From NCBI GenBank assembly GCA_040904405.1, contig JBBDTK010000014.1, forward strand, positions 1 to 56,680: 56,680 nucleotides of DNA, in the 5' to 3' direction. Below are positions 24,040 through 31,808 of this stretch, one piece after another. The notes under the pieces were generated by a model that was not told the origin of the DNA, ran no database searches, and worked only from the letters and a program-made list of their open reading frames with translations. A program made the translations under genes and the position numbers. Numbering within the stretch: position 1 is the first letter of the stretch; each line of letters opens with the position of its first letter. This DNA comes from VRUE01 sp040904405. Its GTDB lineage: Bacteria; Actinomycetota; Thermoleophilia; Solirubrobacterales; 70-9.

Positions 24040-24798
24040 TCACCCGGCGGCCAGCGGGGACCGCGATGGCTCCAGCCAGGCGGGCGGGAAGACAGGGGGC
24101 GCGTCGCCGCGGTAGCCGGGGACGGCGCGCCGGGCCAGGCGGGCTGCCGGGCGGTCCCCGATCAGTGGCCGCAGGTCCTGGAAGGTCAGCAGCAGGCGCA
24201 CGCTGGCGCCGATCTGGAAGTCGGCGGCGTTCAGCTCTTCGCCGTCGAGCAGGCCGGCATCGATCCGCTCCTCGACCCCCTCCAGCATCGAGTCGAGCGC
24301 GGCGAGGTTGGCGCGCACAGCCTCGTCGGTCGCCTCGTTGACCCGCACGCCGCGGTCGATGAAGGGCGGGGCGAGGCGGGCGGCGAGGGCGGCCGGGACG
24401 CCCATGACCGAGCGTCCCATGTAGGTGCGGATCGGCGCTCGGTTGGCGCGCATCGCCCACAGCGAGACCTGCCGGATCGGGTGCTGCAGCTCCTCCTCTC
24501 CCCAGCGCTCGGCCTCCTCGACGGCGCGGCGCGCCTCGGGGTCGCCGGGGAAGAGCGGCGGATCGGGGCGCAGCCGGTCGAGCTCGCGGGAGATCTCACG
24601 CGAGCCCTGGATGCGGCGCCCGCCGATCGCCAGCACCGGCACCGTGTTCTGCGGTTGCCTCATCCCCCTTCTCACTATCGCCCTGGCAAGAAAGGGGACG
24701 AGGTCGATTCGCGTGAACTCGATGCCCTTGCGCTCCAGCATCGCCCCCACGGCCATCGTCGGATGCGAGCCGGGGAGGCCGTAGAGCCGGGGCTTCAT
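24040..24798 (-). CDS. Glutathione S-transferase-like protein
   Basis: 252 aa. The N-terminal thioredoxin-like domain (1-80) has LYGLPGSHPTMAVGAMLERKGIEFTRIDL, the cis-Pro segment TVPVLAIGG and the SREISRELDRL helix. The C-terminal helical GST domain includes LDGEELNAADFQIGASVRLLLT with the conserved N-capping Asp. Actinobacteria generally use mycothiol, so the thiol cofactor here is uncertain. It is transcribed away from the TetR gene; 24799-24942 between them holds only promoter DNA. Confidence 0.85.
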   Translation of the reverse strand: MKPRLYGLPGSHPTMAVGAMLERKGIEFTRIDLVPFLARAIVRRGMRQPQNTVPVLAIGGRRIQGSREISRELDRLRPDPPLFPGDPEARRAVEEAERWGEEELQHPIRQVSLWAMRANRAPIRTYMGRSVMGVPAALAARLAPPFIDRGVRVNEATDEAVRANLAALDSMLEGVEERIDAGLLDGEELNAADFQIGASVRLLLTFQDLRPLIGDRPAARLARRAVPGYRGDAPPVFPPAWLEPSRSPLAAG

Positions 24799-24942
24799 CG
24801 CGGCCCGAGCCTAGTCATTTGCCGGGGTCCTCGATAATCGTCGGGGACTTCCGTTGAGGTGAGGTCCGGTTCTGCGCTGCCCACAGACGGTCGCGGCACG
24901 GATCGATCTCCCCGCGGACGGGCCGATCTGTTTCAGGATTTT

Positions 24943-24978
24943 GGATAGTGGCCACTATCCGGATAGTACCCGATATCC
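24943..24978. promoter_or_regulatory. Tandem TetR operators
   Basis: Two adjoining 18-bp sites: GGATAGTGGCCACTATCC (24943-24960), a perfect palindrome, and GGATAGTACCCGATATCC (24961-24978), an imperfect one. A third site of the same design lies before the next gene at 25595. They sit directly upstream of the GTG start of the TetR gene. Confidence 0.88.
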
Positions 24979-24985
24979 TGCGTCG

Positions 24986-25576
24986 GTGACGTCACTGACG
25001 CGAACGGACAGCCAGGCACAGACCCGGCGACGCCTGATCGACGCCGGCGCCGAGGTGTTCTCGCGGCGCGGCTATCGCGGCGCCGTCCTCGATGAGATCG
25101 CCGAGCAAGCCGGTTACACGATCGGCGCGATCTACTCGAACTTCAGCACGAAGCATGAGCTGTTTCTCGCCGTGCTCGAGGACCACGTCGGCGGCCGCAT
25201 CGAGGAGGTGGCCCGGGCGCTCGAGCAGGCAAGCACGAGCGACGCAGCGATCGAGCTTTCGGCGGCCGACACGGTCCGGCACCTTCGCGACGACCCGACC
25301 TGGCTGCCGCTCTTCATCGAGTACTGGTCGGAGGCGATGCGCGAGCCCGCCGTCAGGGAGCGCTTCGCCGAGTATCAGCTCGAGACCCGTCGTCGCCTGA
25401 CGGAGTTGATCGGCGACTGGGCACGGAAAAATGACCGCCAGCTCCCCCTCGACCCCGATGACGTTGCGGTCATCATCAAGGCGCTGACCAACGGAATCGC
25501 CCTCGAGCAGATGGCCGCGCCGGGGACGATCGACGACGATCTCCTGATGCGAGCCCTGCAGCTCTTGGCCGGCTGA
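24986..25576 (+). CDS. TetR-family repressor
   Basis: 196 aa from a GTG at 24986. An upstream ATG in frame would place the operator inside the coding region and is rejected. The HTH is RRRLIDAGAEVFSRRGYRGAV followed by DEIAEQAGYTIGAIYSNFSTKHELFLAVL. The C-terminal ligand domain is about residues 65-196 and ends KALTNGIALEQMAAPGTIDDDLLMRALQLL. It should autorepress through the twin sites at 24943-24978 and control the VOC gene through the site at 25595-25612. Confidence 0.92.
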   Translation: MTSLTRTDSQAQTRRRLIDAGAEVFSRRGYRGAVLDEIAEQAGYTIGAIYSNFSTKHELFLAVLEDHVGGRIEEVARALEQASTSDAAIELSAADTVRHLRDDPTWLPLFIEYWSEAMREPAVRERFAEYQLETRRRLTELIGDWARKNDRQLPLDPDDVAVIIKALTNGIALEQMAAPGTIDDDLLMRALQLLAG

Positions 25577-25594
25577 TCCGATGGCCGGTGACCC

Positions 25595-25612
25595 GGATAG
25601 TACCCAATATCT
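25595..25612. promoter_or_regulatory. TetR operator before the VOC gene
   Basis: GGATAGTACCCAATATCT matches the second operator at 24961-24978 at 16 of 18 positions. It lies between the TetR stop and the VOC start. Confidence 0.8.
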
Positions 25613-25660
25613 TGTCTCAGTCAATGAGAGGTGCCAAACCCAAGGACAAGGAGGTCCCGG

Positions 25661-26062
25661 ATGGCCGAGTTCCCCAAGCCCGAAGAGGGGATCGTGCTGA
25701 CCCACTTCATCGTCGCCGCCGACGTCGAGCGCTCGCGGCGCTTCTACGCCGACGTGCTCGGCGGCGAGACTGTCCGCAGCGGCGAGCCCTCGTGCGTGGC
25801 GCTCGCCAACGGCTTCATCATCATCAACGTCGGCGGCGGCCCGACCGAGGACAAGCCGACCGTGACGCTGGAGGCGCCGCCCGACCCCGACCGGGTCAGC
25901 GCCTTCCTCAACATCCGCGTGGCGGACATCCAGGCCGTCTATGAGGAATGGAGCTCTCGCGGGGCTGGGTTCCTGGCCCCGCCGGAAAAGCGCAAGACCG
26001 AGTACCGCTGCTACATGCGCGACCCGGACGGCCACCTGATCGAGGTCGGCCAGTCGTTCTGA
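25661..26062 (+). CDS. VOC-family protein under TetR control
   Basis: 133 aa with an AAGGAGG ribosome site. It is a single VOC domain: LTHFIVAADVERSRRFYADVLGGE, ANGFIIINVGGG, VSAFLNIRVADIQAVYEEWSSRGAGF, and the closing YMRDPDGHLIEVGQSF. Metal ligands are plausible at His21 and Glu129. Members include glyoxalases, dioxygenases and antibiotic-binding resistance proteins. The dedicated TetR next door suggests induction by a small molecule that this protein binds or degrades. Confidence 0.87.
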   Translation: MAEFPKPEEGIVLTHFIVAADVERSRRFYADVLGGETVRSGEPSCVALANGFIIINVGGGPTEDKPTVTLEAPPDPDRVSAFLNIRVADIQAVYEEWSSRGAGFLAPPEKRKTEYRCYMRDPDGHLIEVGQSF

Positions 26063-26064
26063 GC

Positions 26065-26137
26065 GAGGGCGGATTGCGGCAATGCGCACCGTCTGCCCGC
26101 CATCGCTCAGCTGGTAGACGAGGGGGCTGAGCGCCAC
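26065..26137 (-). pseudogene. RelE/ParE-type toxin, C-terminal fragment
   Basis: The minus strand encodes LVYQLSDGGQTVRIAAIRPR, closely matching YQLTDGGQTVRVAAIRHR in the intact toxin at 30243-30506. Only about 24 codons remain, abutting the VOC stop on one side and unrelated sequence on the other. Confidence 0.8.
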
Positions 26138-26203
26138 GCCTTGCCGCCCCGCAGGGTTGTCGACGTGCCCGCGCTTTGCGTCGGGCTAAATCAATATTCA
26201 ACC

Positions 26204-27549
26204 ATGATCCGGCGCACCCTTCACGATCAGCTGGAAGCAGCGGCCACGCAGTCGCCGGTCGTCACCGTGACAGGGCCGCGACAGTCGGGGAAGACGACTC
26301 TGGCGCGCATGGCCTTCCCAGATCGACCTTAGGACCTATCCCGGTAGGGAAATCGCACCCCTGGGACGGCCCAGGACCGGCGCGGATTCGGCCCCGTCGC
26401 GGATCCCACATGGCGCTGCCATGCGGAATCCGCGCCGTGTCCGCCCCGCTTGGTCCTGAACCGTCCCAGGGGCACGCCCCTACCGGGATAGGTCCTTACG
26501 TCTCGCTCGAGACCCCATCCGAGCGTGAGTTTGCCGACGACGATCCGCTCGGGTTCCTCGCTCGGTTCACCGGCGGCGCGATTCTGGATGAGATCCAGCG
26601 CGCGCCGAAGCTGCTCTCCTACCTGCAGGGCATCGTCGACGACGATCCCTCCCCGGGGCGCTTCATCCTGACCGGGTCGCACAACCTCGCCCTGATGGAG
26701 GGCGTGAGCCAGTCGCTGGCGGGCAGGACGGCGCTGCTCGAGCTGCTGCCGCTCGAACTCGATGAGGTTCGCCGTTTCGACTCCTCGCCGGGCGATCTGG
26801 ACACGGTGCTCTGGCGTGGCGGCTATCCGCGCATCCACGATCGCAGCCTCCCCCCCAACCAGTGGCTGGCCGACTACACGGCGACCTACCTGGAGCGCGA
26901 CGTGCGCAGCCTGCTGGCCGTGGGCGATCTGGAGACCTTCCACACCTTCCTGCGATTGTGCGCCGGGCGCGTCGGCCAGCTCCTCAACCTCGCCTCCCTC
27001 GCCGCCGACTGTGGCGTCTCCCAGCCAACCGCGCGTCGCTGGCTCTCGACGCTGGAGGCGAGCTTCATCGTCTTCAGGCTGCCGCCTTTCCAGGCCGACT
27101 TCGGCAAGCGCCTCACGAAGCGACCGAAGCTCTACTTCTACGACCCGGGCCTTGCCGTGAGCCTGCTCGGCATCGACGAGCCCGCCCAACTCGCCGCCCA
27201 TCCGCTGCGAGGGGCGATGTTCGAGGGATGGCTCGCGTCGGAGATCCTCAAGTGGCACCGGCACCGAGGGCTGGGCCCGCGGGCCTTCTTCTACCGGGAG
27301 CGCGACCGGCTCGAGATCGATTTCGTGCTCGAGCGCGGAGCAGAGCTGACACTGATCGAGGCAAAGGCGGGGCGGACCCCGTCCAGCGAGCACTTCGCGA
27401 CGTTCCCGGTCTTCGCGGAGCGCATCGCCGGTCGCGGCGACAACCGCTGGCGGGTGAGGCGGCGGATGGTCATATACGGCGGCAAGGAGTCCCAAACGCG
27501 AAGCGATGGAGAGCTAGTCAGCTGGGCGGACCTCCCCGAGAAGCTGTAG
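26204..27549 (+). pseudogene. DUF4143 AAA+ ATPase gene interrupted by a palindromic element
   Basis: The 5' part (26204-26329) encodes an AAA N-terminus with Walker A GPRQSGKTTLAR (residues 24-35). It ends in TAG where a 164-bp element enters. The 3' part (from 26498) continues in another frame with YVSLETPSEREFADDDPLGF, Walker B AILDEIQRAP, the sensor LTGSHNLALMEG, and the C-terminal DUF4143 domain ending KAGRTPSSEHFATFP. Removing the element and one TTA copy restores a single frame of 392 codons reading FPDRPYVSLETP, exactly the family pattern. Intact relatives are ATPases of unknown function. A GTG/ATG restart could express the C-terminal part, but Walker A would be lost. Confidence 0.93.
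26332..26495. mobile_element. 164-bp palindromic (MITE-like) insertion element
   Basis: Terminal inverted repeats start GGACCTATCCCGGTAGGG and end CCCTACCGGGATAGGTCC. The inner arms CCCTGGGACGG/CCGTCCCAGGG, CAGGACC/GGTCCTG and GGCGCGGATTC/GAATCCGCGCC continue the symmetry, so the whole element can fold into one long hairpin. It is flanked by TTA on both sides (26329-26331 and 26496-26498), a 3-bp target duplication. It has no coding capacity, so it must be moved in trans. Confidence 0.92.
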
Positions 27550-27589
27550 CCGCGACCGCTTGCGGCACTGAGTTTTGGCTAGGGCTCAG

Positions 27590-28363
27590 TCAACGACCTC
27601 GGAACGTCGCGTGCCCGGGACCGTCGCTGATCAGTGACCGCGCGCCGTTCTGAACGTCCTCGCTCGCCATCACCTTCGCTCCGGCCTCGGGCAACGCGGC
27701 ATCGGCGGCCGCAACACCTTCGTCGCGCACCAGGCGGATCATGCGCTTGGCGGTGACGTGAGCAAGAGTCGGGCCGGCGGCAAGCCGCCCGGCGAACGCC
27801 CGGGTCTTCTCAAGTAGGGCGTCGCCCGATACGACCCGGTTGACAACCCCCCACGCGTGCATCGTCTCGGCCGGATAGGGGCGGCCTGTGAGGACGGCCT
27901 CCGCGGCTCGTCCCGCACCTGCTCGGGCGGTCAGACGCTGGGTACCTCCGCCGAACGGAGTTGCGCCGATCACGGCCTCGACGAGACCGAGCTGCGCGCC
28001 CTCCGCGGCCCAGATCAGGTCGCAGGTCAGGGCAACCTCCAGTCCGCCGGCAAGACAGAGACCCTGCACGGCGGCGACGGTCGGCGCCTCGATCTCCTCG
28101 AAGCGTCTGATCGCCGGGATGAACTGGTCGATCAGCTCGCGGGCTGCAACCTCGTCGCGGTCGAGGAACATCTCGACGTTCGCTCCCGCTGAGAAGTTGT
28201 CGCCCTCGGCACGGATGAGCACGGCCCGGGCAGTGCTCTCCGCCGCCTTGGCTGCCGCCTCTACGAGGTCCTGCGACAACTCCGGTCCGAACAGGTTGAG
28301 AGGCGGATCGGCGATCACAATCTCGCCGACCGCTCCTTTGAGGCTGAACTCTGCCTTGGCCAT
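27590..28363 (-). CDS. Enoyl-CoA hydratase/isomerase (crotonase) family protein
   Basis: 257 aa. The oxyanion-hole segment is AEGDNFSAGANVEMF, and the crotonase core is AVQGLCLAGGLEVALTCDLIWAAE with LGLVEAVIGATPFGGGTQRL. Both catalytic glutamate positions of the hydratase subgroup are occupied (AGGLE and LVE), so hydration of 2-enoyl-CoA is plausible. AAAGGAG precedes the ATG. It is divergent from a TetR gene with a palindrome between them, which suggests that the repressor senses an acyl-CoA or related compound. Confidence 0.9.
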   Translation of the reverse strand: MAKAEFSLKGAVGEIVIADPPLNLFGPELSQDLVEAAAKAAESTARAVLIRAEGDNFSAGANVEMFLDRDEVAARELIDQFIPAIRRFEEIEAPTVAAVQGLCLAGGLEVALTCDLIWAAEGAQLGLVEAVIGATPFGGGTQRLTARAGAGRAAEAVLTGRPYPAETMHAWGVVNRVVSGDALLEKTRAFAGRLAAGPTLAHVTAKRMIRLVRDEGVAAADAALPEAGAKVMASEDVQNGARSLISDGPGHATFRGR

Positions 28364-28433
28364 CGGAACTCCTTTCGGTTTCGTCGTCTAGACCAGCGTC
28401 TCGAGCACGCCCGGAGGCGGCGACTTCAACTTC

Positions 28434-28448
28434 CGTAATCGGATTACG
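28434..28448. promoter_or_regulatory. Operator between the crotonase and TetR genes
   Basis: CGTAATC and GATTACG (7-bp arms, 1-bp centre) in the 120-bp divergent space. This is the usual geometry for a TetR site controlling both genes. Confidence 0.7.
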
Positions 28449-28483
28449 TACTCACTATTTCATAACGACGCTATGTTTGTCCC

Positions 28484-29050
28484 GTGGTGAGCCAAGCCGA
28501 CCGCAGCGAAGCGACCCGAGCGGCGCTCGTCGCCGCCGGGCGGGTGCTGTTCGCCGAACGGGGCTATGCAGATGTCTCCGTCGGCGAGCTCGTGAACCGG
28601 GCCGGCGTCACGAGCGGAGCCCTCTACCACCAGTTCGGGAGCAAGGAGCGGCTCTTCCGCGCCGTTTACGGCGAGCTCGTCCAGTCCGTTGCGGAGGGCA
28701 TCCTGGCCGAACGGTCTACGGACTCAGAGCGCGATCTGGTTGCCGACTGCGAGGCGTACCTCGATGCCTGCGTCGATCCCGCCTTCCACCGGATCACCCT
28801 GGTCGACGGTCCCGCGGTGCTCGGCTGGGACACCATCCGGGATGGAGCTCAAGTGCTGGTGCAAGCGAGCTTGGCGGCGGCGCAGAAGAAGGGCCAGATA
28901 CCCGAACAGCCGCTTGAGCCGCTCGCTCGGATGTTGGTCGCAGCGCTCAAGGAGGCTGGCGTGATGATCGCCACCGCAGACGATCCAAAGCAAGCGCGGG
29001 CGGATGCCGGCGAAAGCGTCAGATATCTGATTGGTGGGCTTCTGATCTGA
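28484..29050 (+). CDS. TetR-family regulator
   Basis: 188 aa from GTG at 28484 (a second GTG follows at 28487). The HTH is RAALVAAGRVLFAERGYADV followed by SVGELVNRAGVTSGALYHQFGSKERLFRAVY. The C-terminal domain DPAFHRITLVDGPAVLGWDTIRDGAQVLV resembles the TetR_C family that senses small aromatic or acyl ligands. It likely represses the divergent crotonase gene and itself via 28434-28448. Confidence 0.9.
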   Translation: MVSQADRSEATRAALVAAGRVLFAERGYADVSVGELVNRAGVTSGALYHQFGSKERLFRAVYGELVQSVAEGILAERSTDSERDLVADCEAYLDACVDPAFHRITLVDGPAVLGWDTIRDGAQVLVQASLAAAQKKGQIPEQPLEPLARMLVAALKEAGVMIATADDPKQARADAGESVRYLIGGLLI

Positions 29051-29053
29051 CGG

Positions 29054-29292
29054 CGTCGCCCAGGGGCCTCCTCCGCCGGCTGCTTCTTGCCCTCCCGGCT
29101 GTAGCGGTGCATCTCCGGCTCCCCGTGAGCGTTGTCGTACACGCGCACGGTCCGTAGCTCACCCCAATCCTCGACCACGAGCGTCACGGCATAGCCATCG
29201 ACGCCCTGCTGGAGGCGAGCGTCGCGGAGGCGGGCGAGCCTCCCTCGACGGCCCCCGGGGGTTCCGTAGCAGACGGTGCTACAGTTGTGCAT
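29054..29292 (-). pseudogene. DUF7718-like protein remnant
   Basis: The minus strand reads GYAVTLVVEDWGELRTVRVY and then DNAHGEPEMHRYSREGKKQP, the YDNAHG...MHRY core of small proteins often found near toxin-antitoxin genes (I take this to be the DUF7718 type, from memory). After PAEE the frame passes into antisense of the TetR 3' end, so the C-terminus is lost. The open frame starts at an ATG that abuts the antitoxin ATG on the other strand (CATATG at 29290-29295). Confidence 0.5.
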
Positions 29293-29541
29293 ATGGCGCG
29301 CGCCGTTTCGATCCGGGAGCTAAGGAATTCCACCTCAGCAGTGGTTTCTGAGCTTGAAGCCGGCGAGCGTTTGACGCTAACGGTCAATCGCCGCCCAGTC
29401 GCGGACATTCTTCCCCATGTCGAGAATCGCGACCCCTGGGTCTCCGCTAGCGAGCTACGCAGCATTGTGGGCGAGGCACCCGCCGATTCCGGCCTGCTGG
29501 ACGATCTCGCCGATGTCCGTGGCGCTGAGCTCGACGATTGA
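29293..29541 (+). CDS. Phd/YefM-type antitoxin
   Basis: 82 aa. The N-terminal DNA-binding fold is ARAVSIRELRNSTSAVVSEL followed by GERLTLTVNRRPVADILPH, a clear Phd/YefM pattern. The C-terminal part (WVSASELRSIVGEAPADSGLLDDLADVRG) is the toxin-binding tail. The next gene encodes a PIN toxin starting at TTG within the stop of this one (TTGA, 29538-29541). A GTG at 29287 in frame is less likely, because homology starts at ARAVSIREL. Confidence 0.88.
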   Translation: MARAVSIRELRNSTSAVVSELEAGERLTLTVNRRPVADILPHVENRDPWVSASELRSIVGEAPADSGLLDDLADVRGAELDD

Positions 29542-29921
29542 GCCGAGCGATCGCCGACACCTCTATCTTCATCGCCCAAGAGACCGGCCGCCAGCTAGGC
29601 GAGCTTCCCGGGGAGATCGCAGTCTCAGTGATTACTGCCGCTGAGTTGGAGTTAGGCGTTCTGCGAGCGACCGATCGAGGTGCTCGCGCAGTCCGGCTCT
29701 CCACCCTTTCCCGCGTGCAAGCAACCTACCGGTTGCTCCCCGTCGATCCGGAGATCGCGAGTTGCTTCGCGCGCATCGCCTCTACTGAGCGGTCCAAAGA
29801 CCGTCGCCTCCGCCGCCACGACACCTGGATCGCCGCAACCGCGATGCGCCATGGCGCCGCGGTGATAACCCAGGATGCCGATTTCTCCTCGTTCGAGGCA
29901 GTGGAAGTCATTCGAGTCTAA
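29538..29921 (+). CDS. vapC: PIN-domain toxin (VapC family)
   Basis: 127 aa from a TTG overlapping the antitoxin stop. The PIN acidic residues are Asp7 (IADTSIFI), Glu36-38 (TAAELELGV), Asp95 (RRHDTWIAATA) and Asp113/115 (TQDADFSSF). It is a probable RNase of the VapBC class. Its 3' third is nearly identical to the fragment at 14935-15061. It appears complete and uninterrupted. Confidence 0.9.
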   Translation: MSRAIADTSIFIAQETGRQLGELPGEIAVSVITAAELELGVLRATDRGARAVRLSTLSRVQATYRLLPVDPEIASCFARIASTERSKDRRLRRHDTWIAATAMRHGAAVITQDADFSSFEAVEVIRV

Positions 29922-29969
29922 GAAGCAGCGGACCCATCCACTCCTGAATGAACCGCAGCGCCCCCCCCC

Positions 29970-30182
29970 GACGATCCCTACGAGCGGGCCCGCGTCCTGC
30001 AGTGGATGGAGGAGTTGACGAGTCAGCAGGCAGCCGACCTCCTGCGGGTCTCCCGACCCCACCTGGTCAAGCTCCTCGACGAAGGGCAGATCCCCTTCCA
30101 TCGCGTCGGCACCCACCGCCGCATCCGCCTTGAGGACGCCCTCGCCTACAGGCGCGCTCGCTCGGAGACCCGTCGCGAGAAG
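29970..30182 (+). pseudogene. Excisionase/MerR-type HTH antitoxin-like fragment
   Basis: The frame gives ELTSQQAADLLRVSRPHLVK followed by LLDEGQIPFHRVGTHRRIRL and DALAYRRARSETRREKL, the HTH_17 type common in antitoxins paired with PIN toxins. The usual N-terminal extension is cut at a run of nine C (29961-29969). The C-terminus changes after REKL to unrelated sequence, and no partner toxin follows. An ATG at 30006 could still give a short HTH protein. Confidence 0.7.
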
Positions 30183-30242
30183 CTACGTGGAGATCGGCTG
30201 GGATCTGTGGGGCACCTTGCCCCATTTCTTGCACCAGGCAGC

Positions 30243-30506
30243 TCAGCGCGGATCGCTGCCATATGCGGTGGCACGGTGGCGGATCGCGGCGACACGAACC
30301 GTCTGCCCGCCGTCAGTGAGCTGATAGAGGATGCGGTACGAGCCGACCCGAAGCGAATACAGGCCGCGAAGCCGCCCACGAAGCAGATGCCCCGCATCCG
30401 GTTCGCGCTCCAGCAGTCCCAGAGCGTCCTCTATCGCGTCAATCAGCGGCCATCCCAGCTCAAGCAGCTCGCGACGGGCGCGCCGGGCGAGGACGAGCCG
30501 CGCCAA
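30243..30506 (-). CDS. RelE/ParE-family toxin
   Basis: 87 aa: LVLARRARRELLELGWPLIDAIEDAL, LLRGRLRGLYSLRVGSYRILYQL, TVRVAAIRHRATAY. This is the compact RelE fold with a basic Arg/Tyr-rich C-terminus (IRHRATAY) as in ribosome-dependent mRNA interferases. It lies 4 bp after the antitoxin stop on the same strand, a complete YefM-RelE-like module. A fragment of a close relative lies at 26065-26137. Confidence 0.88.
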   Translation of the reverse strand: MARLVLARRARRELLELGWPLIDAIEDALGLLEREPDAGHLLRGRLRGLYSLRVGSYRILYQLTDGGQTVRVAAIRHRATAYGSDPR

Positions 30507-30510
30507 CGAT

Positions 30511-30798
30511 TCAGCCGGCGGTCGGGCGGCGCTCTGCCAGCTCGGTGCGAAGCTCAGACAAAGTGACTATTTCCCCGCGCTCGATCTCGGCGAGGCCCGC
30601 CTCAAGCGCGGAGAGGGCGTCGGGATCGGAGAGAACCTCGGCGGTCTCCTCCAGCGCCTCGTACTCGTCGATCGGAACCAGGGCAGCTGCGGGGGTTCCG
30701 TTGCGGGTGACCAGCACATGGTCACGGCGGTCGCTGACATCATCGAGCAGGCTGCTGAGGTTGGCACGCAGCTCGCGCACCGGAACGGTCTTTGCCAT
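30511..30798 (-). CDS. YefM/Phd-family antitoxin
   Basis: 95 aa. MAKTVPVRELRANLSSLLDD followed by VSDRRDHVLVTRNGTPAAALVPIDEYEALEET is a textbook YefM N-domain. The C-terminal region SALEAGLAEIERGEIVTLSELRTEL would bind the RelE-type toxin encoded next. A damaged near-copy lies at 15921-16102. A GTGTAC pair upstream (30806-30823) is a likely operator. Confidence 0.92.
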   Translation of the reverse strand: MAKTVPVRELRANLSSLLDDVSDRRDHVLVTRNGTPAAALVPIDEYEALEETAEVLSDPDALSALEAGLAEIERGEIVTLSELRTELAERRPTAG

Positions 30799-30805
30799 CG
30801 GCTCA

Positions 30806-30823
30806 GTGTACAGAATCGTGTAC
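30806..30823. promoter_or_regulatory. GTGTAC repeat upstream of the yefM-like antitoxin
   Basis: GTGTACAGAATCGTGTAC: two GTGTAC elements 12 bp apart, 8 bp before the start codon. YefM complexes bind paired TGTACA-type palindromic cores, so this fits an autoregulatory site. A similar pair with 21-bp spacing precedes the antitoxin at 32026-32283. Confidence 0.65.
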
Positions 30824-30880
30824 GCCGAACACCAAAGAGCCCCGGCGCGGCCGACCGCGAGCGTGAAATCCTCGAATGAG

Positions 30881-31033
30881 ATGGCCAGGGATCCCTGGAG
30901 AGACCCGAATCCTCAACCTGGCGACTTCGATGCCGAGTTGGACCACGCCCAGATCGAGATGCACGAGGGAAATCCCAAGGCGAAGCTGTCGATTCTGGTC
31001 AGCGTCGACATCGGCGCCAGAGCGGATCGTGAG
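30881..31033 (+). pseudogene. 5' fragment of a small protein gene
   Basis: An ATG at 30881 opens MARDPWRDPNPQPGDFDAEL and continues with HAQIEMHEGNPKAKLSILVSVD. The conserved-looking hydrophilic start is followed by unrelated codons after VDIGA, where the 3' end of the decayed ATPase gene meets it from the other strand. The family is not recognised; CopG-like proteins sometimes begin this way. Confidence 0.35.
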
Positions 31034-31034
31034 C

Positions 31035-31760
31035 TCAGAGCAGCGGGTCGAGCTCGGCGAGGTAGCGAGCGAGCAAGGGATCGGTGATCCGCCAATCGCC
31101 CCGGCTCTCGCTGCGGGCGATCCCGATCCCCCGCAACTCTTCGAGCGCGCGTCGCGCCGAGTTGCGGGGCAGGTCGCGGTAGGGGGCTCGCCGCGGGCGA
31201 TGCTACGGGCCACCTCCAGGGCATAGCGGTGCACACCGCGCAGCCGCTCGAGGCTCTGCTCGTGATTGACGCGCTCGCCTTCCAGGGCGGTACGGTAGCC
31301 CTGCTCGACCGCCGCCAGGTCGATCGTGCGGGTCTCCAGCAGCACCGAGGTCATATGGGTCTTCTGGGCGATAAGCATCGTCGCGCGGGGGTGCCCGGCC
31401 CCGAACTCGACCAGCCGGCGCAGGGCGAGCTCATCGATCTCGCAGCCGTCCAAGGCGAAGCGGGCGGCGGGGCCCTCGGCCCAATCCTTCACCGCGATCG
31501 GGCGCAGCTCGTGGAAGCTGCCGAACTGGGTCGCGACCGGCGAGGTGCGGCGTGAAGGCGATCTCCATCTCTTCGCCGAGCTCGGTCTTCGATTTGACCA
31601 CCGCCGAGACGCCGGCCGCGTCGGGGGCCGGAGATCACCAGGTGCCCGCCGCCGGCGGCGTCGCGGCGATCTCCCGCACGTCCTCGCCGCGGCCGATCAA
31701 GAGCTCCGCGGGAAGCGGCTGGTCGGTCGGGAAGAGGATGGCGCTTGGCTCGTGGGGCAT
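31035..31760 (-). pseudogene. AAA ATPase gene, decayed by internal deletions and frameshift
   Basis: It starts at an ATG at 31760: PHEPSAILFPTDQPLPAELL then IGRGEDVREIAA, the N-terminus of an AAA_16-like ATPase. After VISGPRR (just before Walker A) most of the ATPase core is missing. Short blocks TELGEEMEIAFTP and QFGSFHELRPIAVKDWAEGP survive, followed by the C-terminal helical region MLIAQKTHMTSVLLETRTID and IARGEPP. A one-base deletion in a C run then shifts the frame, and YRDLPRNSARRALEELRGIG and GDWRITDPLLARYLAELDPLL complete the winged-helix tail. The nucleotide-binding site is gone. Confidence 0.82.
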
Positions 31761-31789
31761 GCGCCAGAGCCTGCATATACGTCATATTC

Positions 31790-31804
31790 GACGCATCATG
31801 CGTC
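31790..31804. promoter_or_regulatory. Palindrome upstream of the decayed ATPase gene
   Basis: GACGCAT and ATGCGTC (7-bp arms, 1-bp centre) in an AT-rich stretch with CATATACGTCATATTCG, 30 bp before the start codon of the decayed ATPase. It is probably the old promoter/operator. Confidence 0.5.
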
Positions 31805-31808
31805 TGAT

